A stretch of DNA of 64,000 nt from Metabacillus indicus LMG 22858. GTDB taxonomy: Bacteria > Bacillota > Bacilli > Bacillales > Bacillaceae. Under the pieces are notes generated by a model. It saw only the letters and a program-made list of their open reading frames with translations, was not told the origin of the DNA and did not search any database. Positions 35,097 to 43,678 of the stretch are shown piece by piece. The first letter of the stretch is position 1. Each line of letters opens with the position of its first letter. The stretch lies in the NCBI RefSeq assembly GCF_000708755.2, contig NZ_JGVU02000002.1, positions 1,674,001 through 1,738,000 of the forward strand. The letters are read 5' to 3'. The position numbers and the translations under genes are program-made.

Positions 35097-35936
35097 TTAT
35101 TTTTTTCTCATACTCTCGTACGTTTTCCCTTTTACCTGCTTCAGCACAGCCACAATCAGAAAGCTGACGATCACAAGCAGCTGCCATGAACTGACCTTTC
35201 CTAAATGAACAAGGCTCCATGCTTCCGTTTGATTGGGATACTTCCAGGCCCCAAAATAGGTGGCAATATTCTCGGCAATCCAAATGAAAAAGCCGATCAG
35301 CACAAAGGATAGAGCAAGCGGCATGCGGTACCGGGATCCGTTCACCTCATAAGAAACCCAGGACTGCCAGAAAACTAGAATGACCAGTCCGGACAGCCAC
35401 CACCTGACGTCAATCCAGAAGTGGTGAGTGAAAAAATTCAAATAGACGGCAGCTGCAAGCGGCACGACTGCCCAAAGCGAGGGCCATTTTATCAGCTCCA
35501 CTTCAAGGCGCCTCCAAGCCTGGCATAAGTAGCTCGCTACACTTGCGTACATAAATCCGCTGTACAGCGGAACGCCAAAAACCTTGGAATACCCTTCCTC
35601 AGGGTATGACCAGGAGCCCATATGCACCTTGAAAAGTTCAAGGGCAAGCCCGATGATATGAAACAGGGTAATGACTTTCAGTTCATCCTTTGTTTCAAGC
35701 CCTGACCTCAGCATCAGCCACTGCATGAGAAGACAAATCAAAAGCAGCCAGTCGTACCTTGGAAGAAACGGAAGAGGGATAACCTGTGTCAATGCAAGGG
35801 AAGCAAAGATGACAACAGGAAACAAACAGGACAGAGCCTGCTGCCATCCAAAATGAAAGAGCTGTACGATTGCTCTTGAGATGAAGGCTCCAAGCGGATT
35901 TTCCCGCGGTTGAACTGCCTCCTGCTTACTCGCCAT
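35097..35936 (-). CDS. yoaT: DUF817 membrane protein YoaT
   Basis: A 279-aa integral membrane protein with about eight helices and the DUF817 signatures HMGSWSYPE, GVPLYSGFMYASVASY and FWIAENIATYFGAW. Function unknown. The start at 35936 has GGAG 8 bases upstream and lies inside the end of yozG (11-base overlap). Third gene of the yoaS-yozG-yoaT order known from B. subtilis. Confidence 0.85.
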   Translation of the reverse strand: MASKQEAVQPRENPLGAFISRAIVQLFHFGWQQALSCLFPVVIFASLALTQVIPLPFLPRYDWLLLICLLMQWLMLRSGLETKDELKVITLFHIIGLALELFKVHMGSWSYPEEGYSKVFGVPLYSGFMYASVASYLCQAWRRLEVELIKWPSLWAVVPLAAAVYLNFFTHHFWIDVRWWLSGLVILVFWQSWVSYEVNGSRYRMPLALSFVLIGFFIWIAENIATYFGAWKYPNQTEAWSLVHLGKVSSWQLLVIVSFLIVAVLKQVKGKTYESMRKK

Positions 35937-36144
35937 CTTCATCACTCCGGTATTCCAGGATATCTCCCGGCTGACAGTCGAGCGCCTTGCAGATCCCCTC
36001 CAAAGTGGAGAGCCTTACAGCTTTTGCCTTGCCGTTTTTTAAAATCGAAAGGTTTGCCATTGTAATGCCTACTCTTTCCGAAAGTTCAGTTACGCTCATT
36101 TTTCTTTTGGCCAGCATGACATCAATATTTATAATTATCGCCAT
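35926..36144 (-). CDS. yozG: Xre-family regulator YozG
   Basis: A 72-aa single helix-turn-helix protein (MAIIINIDVMLAKRKMSVTE, then VGITMANLSILKNGKAKAVR and LEGICKALDCQPGDIL), the compact Cro-like type that accompanies DUF2975 proteins. GAGGTG lies 6 bases before the ATG at 36144. Middle gene of the operon, overlapping yoaT; probable regulator of the operon. Confidence 0.88.
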   Translation of the reverse strand: MAIIINIDVMLAKRKMSVTELSERVGITMANLSILKNGKAKAVRLSTLEGICKALDCQPGDILEYRSDEDGE

Positions 36145-36154
36145 ATTATTCACC

Positions 36155-36637
36155 TCAGACCGTTAAATCATTTTCTGATTTGATATCAATCGCTTCTTTT
36201 AACAGCTTCTGCAGGACAGCAGCAAAGACCGCAACTACAAAGGATGCAAAGATCATGACCATTCCGATTAGAATGATGCCCGGTGCATCGTCCCTTTCCG
36301 CCATGAGGTAAAAGATCGGCAGACCAAACACATACAAGGCACTGAAACTAAAAGCGCAGTATTTGATTTTCTTTAAAGCTTCGACGGCATAATCCGAAAA
36401 AGCCTGGTTTCTATCGATTAAATTTAAAAGATGAAACGATTGATAAAGGGCAAAGTAAAACGGAATAGCCGTCGCATACAAGTCGATGAAAACGAGATAT
36501 TTGAGAAAAGTCTGTTCAGGATACAATTCTGCTGCAAAATTTCCGATTTCAGGTATGACAAATATGCACAAAGCAATAACAGGAAGACCAATCAGGATGA
36601 TCGCTGTCTTTAAAAAGAGCGTTGTTCCCCGTTTCAT
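36155..36637 (-). CDS. yoaS: DUF2975 membrane protein YoaS
   Basis: A 160-aa protein with four transmembrane helices matching the DUF2975 family, consistently encoded next to a YozG-type regulator. Role unknown, possibly a membrane partner of the regulator. The start at 36637 has GAGGTG 6 bases upstream; a GTG three codons earlier overlaps the RBS. First gene of the operon. Confidence 0.85.
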   Translation of the reverse strand: MKRGTTLFLKTAIILIGLPVIALCIFVIPEIGNFAAELYPEQTFLKYLVFIDLYATAIPFYFALYQSFHLLNLIDRNQAFSDYAVEALKKIKYCAFSFSALYVFGLPIFYLMAERDDAPGIILIGMVMIFASFVVAVFAAVLQKLLKEAIDIKSENDLTV

Positions 36638-36753
36638 AAAAAGCACCTCGCATATATATTTTCAATTAAACTGTACCATGCTATTTATTGTTTTACAATA
36701 AAATTTTATTCATTTAAGATGTTCATTTATTGAAAATAGATACTTATAGACAT

Positions 36754-36785
36754 AAAAAAAGCATACCAGGGCAAATGGCATGCTT
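36754..36785 (-). terminator. Terminator of rpsN
   Basis: On the minus strand AAGCATGCCA pairs with TGGTATGCTT, followed by TTTTTTT. Confidence 0.82.
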
Positions 36786-36824
36786 CAGTCACATCTTGGC
36801 AGAGTATGTTTTCCTTCTTTTGTC

Positions 36825-37094
36825 TTACCAGCTTGATTTTTTCACACCGGGAAGCTGGCCTTTGTGAGCAAGCTCACGGAATGCAATTCTTGACAGCTTA
36901 AATTTACGAAGATACCCTCTAGGTCTGCCTGTTACCTCGCAGCGGTTTTTCAGGCGTGTAGGGGAAGAATCACGCGGCAGCCTGCGCAGTGCCTCAATGT
37001 CGCCGCTTTCCTTTAATTCTGCACGTAATTCCCTGTATTTTTCAACAAGCTCCTGACGCTTTTTTTCTTTTGCCACTTTTGATTTTTTGGCCAT
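36825..37094 (-). CDS. rpsN: Zinc-independent ribosomal protein S14 paralogue
   Basis: An 89-aa S14 of the long, cysteine-poor (C-) type: [13 protein letters not shown], then [30 protein letters not shown] and GVKKSSW. The CxxC pairs of the zinc-binding form are absent (one isolated Cys). In B. subtilis the equivalent yhzA/rpsNB is derepressed by zinc starvation so ribosomes can dispense with zinc. A near-perfect Zur box sits 20 bases upstream (37114-37136), strongly supporting this. Confidence 0.95.
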   Translation of the reverse strand: MAKKSKVAKEKKRQELVEKYRELRAELKESGDIEALRRLPRDSSPTRLKNRCEVTGRPRGYLRKFKLSRIAFRELAHKGQLPGVKKSSW

Positions 37095-37113
37095 GAACGT
37101 TCATCCTTTCTTT

Positions 37114-37136
37114 TTCTTCGTAATGATTACGATTTA
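37114..37136 (-). promoter_or_regulatory. Zur box upstream of rpsN
   Basis: TCGTAATGATTACGA (37118-37132) is a perfect palindrome around 37125 and matches the CGTAATNATTACG Zur core exactly. Confidence 0.9.
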
Positions 37137-37159
37137 AAAATCATACTGTTTCCGCACAT

Positions 37160-37576
37160 TTATGCTAGAAAGAGAAAATGCTTTTTGTTGTTTTCTGATC
37201 CATTGCCCATTCGCTCTGTACAGTCGATCCATTTATAAGTGTTCAGTTTTTGTTCTAGCTTTTTGTTGATTTCAGCTTCTGTTTCCTTCATCAGCCGGTA
37301 AATTTCTTCAGCACTTATATTGAACCTGCCGGCTGCTTCATGATAAGGCGACACTTTTACGAGCATGGTCAGAAATTGTTCTTTTGTTTCGCATTGAGAC
37401 GCAAGTTCATCCTCTCTGCTCTCTATATATTGATAAACTGATCTTTTCGTCTCGGATAGACCTGCAATGATTCCCTTTGCAAGGACGTTCATTCCTTTTT
37501 CATTCAATCTCAGCACCCCGGTTTCGATGAGAGTTAATACAAATCGTAATAAATACGATTTATAATCATTATACAT
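37160..37576 (-). CDS. Uncharacterised 138-aa protein with a Zur box in its 5' codons
   Basis: Starts MYNDYKSYLLRFVLTLIETG and ends GNGSENNKKHFLFLA. Predominantly helical; NISAEEIYRLMKETEAEINKKLEQKL (about 86-111) could be a helix-turn-helix plus coiled segment. No family recognised. The ATG at 37576 has only a weak AGG 8 bases upstream; an ATG at codon 29 is an alternative start. Codons 6-12 coincide with a Zur-type palindrome, and rpsN, itself Zur-boxed, follows 65 bases downstream. Likely expressed on zinc starvation. Confidence 0.65.
   Translation of the reverse strand: MYNDYKSYLLRFVLTLIETGVLRLNEKGMNVLAKGIIAGLSETKRSVYQYIESREDELASQCETKEQFLTMLVKVSPYHEAAGRFNISAEEIYRLMKETEAEINKKLEQKLNTYKWIDCTERMGNGSENNKKHFLFLA
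37541..37561 (-). promoter_or_regulatory. Zur-type box overlapping the start of the 138-aa gene
   Basis: AAATCGTAAT-A-AATACGATTT: ten-base arms around 37551 with one mismatched pair. It differs from the other boxes at a single position. It lies within the first dozen codons if the ATG at 37576 is used. Confidence 0.72.
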
Positions 37577-37592
37577 TTTCTGTACCTAAATG

Positions 37593-37631
37593 AAAAGCCT
37601 GCAGCGGAAAATGTTTTCTCACTGCAGGCTT
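37593..37631 (-). terminator. Terminator of ywdH
   Basis: AAGCCTGCAG pairs with CTGCAGGCTT around a 17-base loop; TTTTC follows on the minus strand. Confidence 0.75.
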
Positions 37632-37650
37632 GAGGCATCATCTATTAACC

Positions 37651-38952
37651 TTACTTAAAGGAGCGTTTAAGAATACTCTTAGAATGTGTAAACGTATCAA
37701 AGCTCGCTTTGCCGTGGTAAGCGCCCATGCCGCTGTCTCCAACACCGCCGAACGGGAGGTAATGAGACGTCATGTGGCTGATGGTATCGTTTAGTGCACC
37801 CCCGCCGAATGACAGATTATGCAGCACTTCATTTTGGATGTTCTCGTTCTCAGAGAAAAGGTACAAGGCAAGCGGCTTAGGACGTTCAGCTATGACATCG
37901 ATGGCTTGCTGCAAGTCATCGTATTCTAGCACAGGCAGGATTGGCCCAAAGATCTCATCCTGCATCACAGGGTCATCCCATGAAACATTGTCTAGGATTG
38001 TCGGTTCAATGAATAAACGTGATTTGTCGGATTTGCCTCCTGCAACTGCGTTTCCGCTTTCCAGGAATGCATGCAGCCGGTCAAAGTGTCTTTCACTCAC
38101 CACATGCGGGTACTCATCTCCCGCCACATTTTCACCGTATGTCTTTGTAATGGCTTCTTTCAGCTTGGCTATCAGCTGATTTTTCACTTCTCTCTTTACC
38201 AAGATATAATCGGGTGCCACGCACGTTTGGCCGGCATTCATGAATTTCCCCCCGGCAATTCGTGCAGCCGCCTGATCGAAATCAGCATCGTCGTGAACAA
38301 TCGCCGGACTTTTCCCGCCCAGTTCAAGCGTAACAGGTGTCAAATGCTCAGCAGCAGCTTTTGCGACAATCTTCCCTACCGGTGTACTGCCGGTAAAGAA
38401 AATATAGTCAAATTTCTCTTTCAGCAGAGCTGTACTGGTTTCGACTTCCCCTTCAACAACACGCAAATATTCCTCCGGGAAGTTGTCATTAATCAGCTTT
38501 GCCAAAAGCCCTGATGTGCGGGGTGTGAGCTCAGAAGGTTTCAGCACCGCACAGTTCCCGGCTGCAATGGCGCCCGCCAGCGGATTAACGGCAAGCTGGA
38601 ACGGGTAGTTCCACGGTGCAATGATAAGTGCTGATCCATACGGCTCTGATAAGATAAAGCTTTCTGCTCCTTCATGTGTAGTCGGCGTATCTGTTTTCTT
38701 CGGTGCAGACCAAGAGATTAAATTCTCGGCCATAAAATTTATTTCACTTAGAACAAGGCTTATCTCTGCGCGCTTAGCTTCCATTTCAGGTTTATTCAGG
38801 TCAGCTTTCAAGGCGTCAAGAATCTCCTGTTCATTGCTTATAATAAGCTCTTTCAGTTTAGTCAGCGTCTGAATCCGCAACTGAACATCCTTCGTTTTCC
38901 CGCTTCGGAAAAATGACTTTTGTTTTGCTGCAAGTTCTTGATAGTTTTCCAT
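37651..38952 (-). CDS. ywdH: Aldehyde dehydrogenase YwdH-like
   Basis: A 433-aa NAD(P)-dependent aldehyde dehydrogenase of the short, class 3-like type. Seen: IIAPWNYPFQLAVNPLAGAIAAGN (about 111-135), the Rossmann FTGSTPVGK (about 190), the general base Glu in LELGGKSP (about 214) and the catalytic Cys in NAGQTCVAPDY (about 248). Fatty or general aliphatic aldehydes are likely substrates. AGGAGA lies 7 bases before the ATG. Monocistronic. Confidence 0.88.
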   Translation of the reverse strand: MENYQELAAKQKSFFRSGKTKDVQLRIQTLTKLKELIISNEQEILDALKADLNKPEMEAKRAEISLVLSEINFMAENLISWSAPKKTDTPTTHEGAESFILSEPYGSALIIAPWNYPFQLAVNPLAGAIAAGNCAVLKPSELTPRTSGLLAKLINDNFPEEYLRVVEGEVETSTALLKEKFDYIFFTGSTPVGKIVAKAAAEHLTPVTLELGGKSPAIVHDDADFDQAAARIAGGKFMNAGQTCVAPDYILVKREVKNQLIAKLKEAITKTYGENVAGDEYPHVVSERHFDRLHAFLESGNAVAGGKSDKSRLFIEPTILDNVSWDDPVMQDEIFGPILPVLEYDDLQQAIDVIAERPKPLALYLFSENENIQNEVLHNLSFGGGALNDTISHMTSHYLPFGGVGDSGMGAYHGKASFDTFTHSKSILKRSFK

Positions 38953-39123
38953 ATCGCATTCTCCTTCATGGGTTTATTTTTTGAAGCATTCTTTCTTTAC
39001 TAGCTCTGCAAAACAGAGATATAAGCTGTATAGAAGTTAACGCAGACAACGATACTCCTCTTGGAGAATGGGGTCAATTACTTTGCTCAGGACCTGGTAC
39101 CTATAAATCAATGCGAAAACAGC

Positions 39124-39163
39124 AAAAAAAAGAGACCAGTCTGCATTCGACTGATCTTTTTTT
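39124..39163 (-). terminator. Terminator of purU
   Basis: AGATCAGTC pairs with GACTGGTCT around GAATGCA, followed by TTTTTTT on the minus strand and T-rich on the other. Confidence 0.83.
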
Positions 39164-39169
39164 GGGTTT

Positions 39170-40021
39170 TTAAGGAAATACCACCGTTTTATTTTCATAA
39201 ACGAGTACCTTATCATCCAGATGCCACCCGACGGCGCGTGACAGAACAAGCTTTTCAACGTCTCTTCCAACCCGTTTCAGATCCTTAATCTGATATCTGT
39301 GACTTACACGCTCGACATCCTGCTCAATGATTGGACCCTGGTCAAGCTCTTCAGTTACATAATGGGCGGTTGCCCCGATAATTTTCACGCCGCGGTCATA
39401 GGCTTGATTATAAGGCTTGCCCCCAACAAAGGCAGGCAGGAATGAATGATGAATGTTAATAATCCGGTTCTTAAAACGTTCAATCATAACAGGCGGAATA
39501 ATCTGCATGTATCTCGCAAGAACAACGGTATCCACACCTGCTTCTTCCAAAAGTTCAAGATGTGTTATTGCCGCTTCTTCTCTTGTTTCCTTCGTTGCCT
39601 GCACATGGTGATACGGAATGCCGAACGGCTCAACAATTTCCCTCATATCATTATGATTGCTGACAATCATAGCTATTTCTGCAGAAAGTTCGCCGAGGCG
39701 GTAACGCTGCAGCAGATCCTGGAGACAGTGATCTTCTTTTGAAACAAAGATGGCGATCTTCTTTTTATCACTCGCACAGGACATGCGCCATTTCATTTGA
39801 AACGCAGCTGCCGTCTGCTCAAACCGGTTTCTGAGTTCATTTATCATATCTTCAATTCCATGAAGCTGAAATTCGATTCTCATAAAAAAAAGACCGCCGA
39901 CCGGATCGGTAGAATGCTGATCTGAGTGAATAATGTTTGCTCCTTCATCAGCTAAAAAACGTGATACTGCTGCAACAATTCCCGGGCGGTCCTCACATGA
40001 AATCAATAATCTTCCTATCAC
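39170..40021 (-). CDS. purU: Formyltetrahydrofolate deformylase
   Basis: A 283-aa enzyme releasing formate from 10-formyl-THF, balancing one-carbon units. The N-terminal ACT domain (ISCEDRPGIVAAVSRFLADE) is followed by a formyltransferase domain with the catalytic Asn/His/Asp set: NIHHSFLPAF (about 203) and GATAHYVTEELDQGPII (about 225-241). A GTG at 40021 follows AGGAGG by 5 bases and starts the family-typical length; upstream in-frame codons lack conservation. It lies downstream of cntF but has its own promoter, so it need not be part of the Zur unit. Confidence 0.93.
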   Translation of the reverse strand: MIGRLLISCEDRPGIVAAVSRFLADEGANIIHSDQHSTDPVGGLFFMRIEFQLHGIEDMINELRNRFEQTAAAFQMKWRMSCASDKKKIAIFVSKEDHCLQDLLQRYRLGELSAEIAMIVSNHNDMREIVEPFGIPYHHVQATKETREEAAITHLELLEEAGVDTVVLARYMQIIPPVMIERFKNRIINIHHSFLPAFVGGKPYNQAYDRGVKIIGATAHYVTEELDQGPIIEQDVERVSHRYQIKDLKRVGRDVEKLVLSRAVGWHLDDKVLVYENKTVVFP

Positions 40022-40082
40022 ACTGAATCCTCCTCGGCCCGCATGTATTCTCTGTACGGACATATGTATAATCAATGTGAAC

Positions 40083-40111
40083 AGTATAACGAATCGACCG
40101 ATTTTAAGCAA
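40083..40111 (-). promoter_or_regulatory. Promoter of purU
   Basis: On the minus strand TTGCTT (40111-40106) and TATACT (40088-40083) are 17 bases apart, immediately after the cntF stop codon. Confidence 0.55.
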
Positions 40112-40114
40112 CGC

Positions 40115-40873
40115 CTAGTAACCAGCATCCGCAAGCTGCTTCGTATATGGATGGCGTTTGTCCTCAAAGAGCTCTGCTGAAGAAAAGACATCAAGCAGAT
40201 TTCCATCCTTCAGCACGCAGATTTGATCGCACATAAACCGGACGGCAGCGATGTCGTGTGATATGAACAAAAAGGACATGCCAAGCTCCTCTTTAAGCTC
40301 CTTGAGCAGGTTCAATATTTGCGCCTGGACGGATACATCAAGGCTTGATGTTGGCTCATCCAAAATAAGGAGTTTCGGTTCAATGCTGATTGCCCGGGCG
40401 ATGGCTGCGCGCTGTCTCTGTCCGCCGCTGAGCTGATGAGGGTAACAATCCAAGTGCCTGTCGCTTAAGCCAACTTTTTTAAAAAGGTGAAGTGCCATTT
40501 TTTTTCTGTCCGCTTTTTCTTCCAATAAATAAGCAGGAATAGCTTCCGGATAGTTTTCAAGCGGCTCTGCGACCGTTTTCCAGATAGGCAGTTTGGGGTT
40601 TAGTGAAGCATGAGAATCCTGAAACACAACCCCAATGTGGCGCCTTATTTTCTTTAGAGCTTTTCCCTTTTGTTCCCTCAGCACAATTCCGTTTATCGTG
40701 ATTTCTCCGCTGTCAGCAGAATCAAGTCCGACTATCAGCTTTGCAAGCGTACTTTTGCCGCTCCCGCTTTCGCCAATCAGCCCGAGGCACTCCCCTTCCT
40801 TTACAGTGAGGGAAACGTCTGAAAGAATGTTATGATCTTTGTAAGACTTTGAGATTTGGCTGACTGTCAGCAT
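40115..40873 (-). CDS. cntF: Metallophore/oligopeptide ABC ATPase (CntF-like)
   Basis: A 252-aa ATPase of the OppF/NikE type: Walker A GESGSGKSTL (about 34-43), Q-loop VFQDSHASLNP, signature LSGGQRQR (about 148), Walker B LLILDEPTSSLD. It pairs with the adjacent ATPase as a heterodimer driving import of the metal-metallophore complex. It starts inside the 3' end of cntD (44-base overlap) with its own AGGAGAG RBS. Last gene of the five-gene import operon. Confidence 0.85.
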   Translation of the reverse strand: MLTVSQISKSYKDHNILSDVSLTVKEGECLGLIGESGSGKSTLAKLIVGLDSADSGEITINGIVLREQKGKALKKIRRHIGVVFQDSHASLNPKLPIWKTVAEPLENYPEAIPAYLLEEKADRKKMALHLFKKVGLSDRHLDCYPHQLSGGQRQRAAIARAISIEPKLLILDEPTSSLDVSVQAQILNLLKELKEELGMSFLFISHDIAAVRFMCDQICVLKDGNLLDVFSSAELFEDKRHPYTKQLADAGY

Positions 40874-41855
40874 CTGTCTTCTCTCCTCTCATGTCCGCAT
40901 GGCAAGCGGACCAATGATGAACATTCTTTTCCTGAAATGCAGGAAATGTCCTGCACTCCGGTATTACGAGCGGGCAGCGAAGGGCAAACGGACAACCGGT
41001 TTCAGCCGAGAGACCCGGCTCGCCATCAATACTCGGCAATCTTCTGGGTACACTTCCCTCAAGTTTAGGCTGTGTGCTTAATAAAAGTTTCGTATAAGGG
41101 TGCGCGGGATCTGTAGCGATCATCTCTGTTGGGCCATGCTCAACAATTCTCCCGCCGTACATGATCATCATCTTGTCTGTCCGTTTCAGCAAATGATTTA
41201 GATTATGCGAGATAAGGAGCACGGCACAGTCTATTTCTCTTTGAAGATCAGCAAGCAGCTGAAGAATCGATTCACCAGTCAAAACATCAAGAGCCGTTGT
41301 CGGCTCGTCTGCAATGATCAGTGAAGGCTTCATCATGAGGGATGCTGCAAGTGAGGCTCTCTGCAACTGTCCTCCGCTGAGCTGATGCGGATAGCTATTA
41401 AACGTCCTTTCTGCAGGAAGCTTCACCCGCTCCAGCCAGTAAAGAACCTCCTGTTCAGCGTTCGCTTTCCTTACTTGACGATGAGATTTAATCGCTTCGA
41501 CAAGCTGCCTGCCAATTTTAAGAAAAGGCGTAAAACTTCCTTGATAGTTTTGGAAAATGTACGTTACATCTTTTCCTCTTATCTTCTGCATTTCTTTTTC
41601 TTTCATGGCTGTTAATTCATTTCCGGAAAAAAGGATGCTCCCTTTTGATATACGGGCAGACGGCGGCAGCAGACCCAGTATAGCTGCTGCTGTCATACTT
41701 TTCCCGCTGCCGCTTTCTCCTGCAAGTCCAATCATTTCTCCTGCCTTGATCTTGAGATTAAGATTTTTTACAAGGATTCTGCTCTCGTGTTTATTCGTTA
41801 GTGTAATGGAAACGTTGCTTACGGTTAAGACTGTCTTATCATTCTTTGCGTTCAA
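40830..41855 (-). CDS. cntD: Metallophore/oligopeptide ABC ATPase (CntD-like)
   Basis: A 341-aa OppD/NikD-type ATPase: Walker A GESGSGKSMT (about 47), IFQNYQGSFTP, signature LSGGQLQR, Walker B LIIADEPTTALD, and the C-terminal oligopeptide-transporter extension with CPFALRCPLVIPEC (about 290) where family members carry an iron-sulfur or cysteine cluster. A TTG at 41855 lies 9 bases after GGAGGTG and opens the conserved part; the upstream in-frame codons run into cntC. Confidence 0.85.
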   Translation of the reverse strand: MNAKNDKTVLTVSNVSITLTNKHESRILVKNLNLKIKAGEMIGLAGESGSGKSMTAAAILGLLPPSARISKGSILFSGNELTAMKEKEMQKIRGKDVTYIFQNYQGSFTPFLKIGRQLVEAIKSHRQVRKANAEQEVLYWLERVKLPAERTFNSYPHQLSGGQLQRASLAASLMMKPSLIIADEPTTALDVLTGESILQLLADLQREIDCAVLLISHNLNHLLKRTDKMMIMYGGRIVEHGPTEMIATDPAHPYTKLLLSTQPKLEGSVPRRLPSIDGEPGLSAETGCPFALRCPLVIPECRTFPAFQEKNVHHWSACHADMRGEKTDADSQPNLKVLQRS

Positions 41856-41875
41856 TGCTCTTTTCACCTCCGGAC

Positions 41876-42736
41876 CTACCTGCTTTTTACATCGAGCCGG
41901 TCTCTCAGGCCTTCCCCTATTAAGTTGCATGATAAAACAACCAGAAAGATGGCAAAACCGGGATAAATCATCAATTCCGGGTACGTTTGAAAATAAGGCC
42001 TGCCGTCATTCAGCATGGCTCCCCATTCAGGGTTAGGGGGCTGTGCACCGAGACCTATGTAAGATAGGGATGAGATAATCAAAATCACTTTCCCGATATC
42101 CAGTGCTGCGAGTATGAGAACCGGCGACAGAATGTGAGGCAGTATATGCCTTCTAAGAATCTTCCAATCAGAGCATCCTCCAACCTTTGCGGCAAGAATG
42201 TACTCTTTTTCCTTTTCCGAAATCACAATGCCTCTTACTAAACGGGTGTAGGTGATCCATTTCACTGCGACAACAGCAATCATTAAATTTGTAAGACTTG
42301 GACCCATAAAACCTGCAATGGCAATCGCCAGAATAAATTCCGGCAAAGCAAGAAGCCCGTCTGCCGTTCTCATGAGAAAAGCATCAAACCTCCCCCCTGC
42401 ATACCCCGACAGAAGGCCGAGAGGAAGACCTATACAAAGAACACTTGCCACAACAAGCGCTGTGATGCCGAGAGTTGCTTTTGCCCCTACCATCAATCTT
42501 GTAAAAATGCACCTGCCAAGATTATCTGTTCCAAGAGGGTATTGCAGACTTGGAGAAGCAAACCGTTCACCCATATTTGCCGTATAAGGATCATTTGAAA
42601 CAAGAAGCGGGCCCGCAATTGAAAGAACGGCAATAAAGACAAGCAAAGCTGCTCCTGTCACTATCATTAATCTGCCTGAAAAAATGGTCCGTTTCAGATG
42701 GCGGACGTTCTTTTTCACCTGTGGAAAAGGATTCAT
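41876..42736 (-). CDS. cntC: Metallophore ABC permease (CntC-like)
   Basis: A 286-aa OppC/NikC-type permease with the N-terminal OppC helix (LMIVTGAALLVFIAVLSIAG) and about six helices; the EAA loop is AAKVGGCSDWKILRRHILPHI (about 185). GGAGGC precedes the ATG, which overlaps the stop of the other permease gene by 4 bases. Confidence 0.87.
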   Translation of the reverse strand: MNPFPQVKKNVRHLKRTIFSGRLMIVTGAALLVFIAVLSIAGPLLVSNDPYTANMGERFASPSLQYPLGTDNLGRCIFTRLMVGAKATLGITALVVASVLCIGLPLGLLSGYAGGRFDAFLMRTADGLLALPEFILAIAIAGFMGPSLTNLMIAVVAVKWITYTRLVRGIVISEKEKEYILAAKVGGCSDWKILRRHILPHILSPVLILAALDIGKVILIISSLSYIGLGAQPPNPEWGAMLNDGRPYFQTYPELMIYPGFAIFLVVLSCNLIGEGLRDRLDVKSR

Positions 42737-43677
42737 TTCGCTGCCTCCTTTCCTCTTCTGATTCGGGGATCAATGAGAAAATACGAAAGATCTGTCATCA
42801 GATTCATCGCTACAACAAAAACGCCTGTCAGTAATACATATCCCTGTATGACAGGGTAATCACGGGCAAAAATAGCGTCGACCGCCATACTTCCAAGCCC
42901 TGGCCAGGAAAATAAGATCTCAATAACGACCGCTCCCCCAAGAAGACTTCCCATACTCAGACCAAGCACCGTCATGACAGGCAAAAGAGCAGCCCGGATA
43001 GCATGAATCCACAGAATGCGCCATTCTTTCACCCCTCTTGCTCTTGCTGCCCGGACGTAATCTTCGGAATAGCTTTCCATTAAACCCGAGCGCAATAATC
43101 TTGCATAAACAGCTGCCAGTGAAAACCCTAATGCAAATGAGGGCAAAATGGATTGAGACCACTCTCCAAATCCATTCGAAGGCAGCAGCTGAAGCTTAAA
43201 AGCGAAAACGTAAATAAGCATCAGTCCCAGCCAGAAGCTTGGAATTGATGCCCCAATCAGTGCAAGCACTCTGCTGAGGTGATCCGGCCATTTCCCTGGA
43301 AACCTCCCTGCTGCAATACCAAGCGGAAGAGCGATGGCAGCCATGACGAGCAATGCTCCCCCTGCAAGCTCCAACGTGATTGGCAAGCGCTTCATCAGTT
43401 CGTCCCAGACTGGATTACCGCTCATGTAGGACTTTCCAAGATCAAGCTGAAGCAGCCCAAACATCCATTTTCCGTACTGAACATATAGAGGCTGATCAAA
43501 GCCAAGCTCTTTTCTGAGCTCAGCCTGGTCAGCATCTGTTACCATCATTTCATCAGCGTTTAATATCAGCATTACCGGATCGCCAGGAGCAAGCTTCATC
43601 AGTCCGAATGTAAAAACAGACAAAATGAAGATGACGAGAACCAGCTGAATCACACGCTGTTTTATAAGAGGAAGCAT
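42733..43677 (-). CDS. cntB: Metallophore ABC permease (CntB-like)
   Basis: A 314-aa OppB/NikB-type permease: an N-terminal helix, the typical PGDPVMLILNAD motif (about 30) after it, five further helices, and the EAA loop RAARARGVKEWRILWIHAIR (about 208). It forms the channel with the CntC-like subunit. The start lies 1 base after the SBP gene's stop, and its end overlaps cntC (ATGA), typical of a tightly coupled operon. Confidence 0.87.
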   Translation of the reverse strand: MLPLIKQRVIQLVLVIFILSVFTFGLMKLAPGDPVMLILNADEMMVTDADQAELRKELGFDQPLYVQYGKWMFGLLQLDLGKSYMSGNPVWDELMKRLPITLELAGGALLVMAAIALPLGIAAGRFPGKWPDHLSRVLALIGASIPSFWLGLMLIYVFAFKLQLLPSNGFGEWSQSILPSFALGFSLAAVYARLLRSGLMESYSEDYVRAARARGVKEWRILWIHAIRAALLPVMTVLGLSMGSLLGGAVVIEILFSWPGLGSMAVDAIFARDYPVIQGYVLLTGVFVVAMNLMTDLSYFLIDPRIRRGKEAAK

Positions 43678-43678
43678 G

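Noticed and set aside
40830-40873. 44-base overlap of cntD and cntF as a frameshifted single gene
   Set aside because: Each has complete ATPase motifs and its own RBS; two ATPases are normal for this transporter type.
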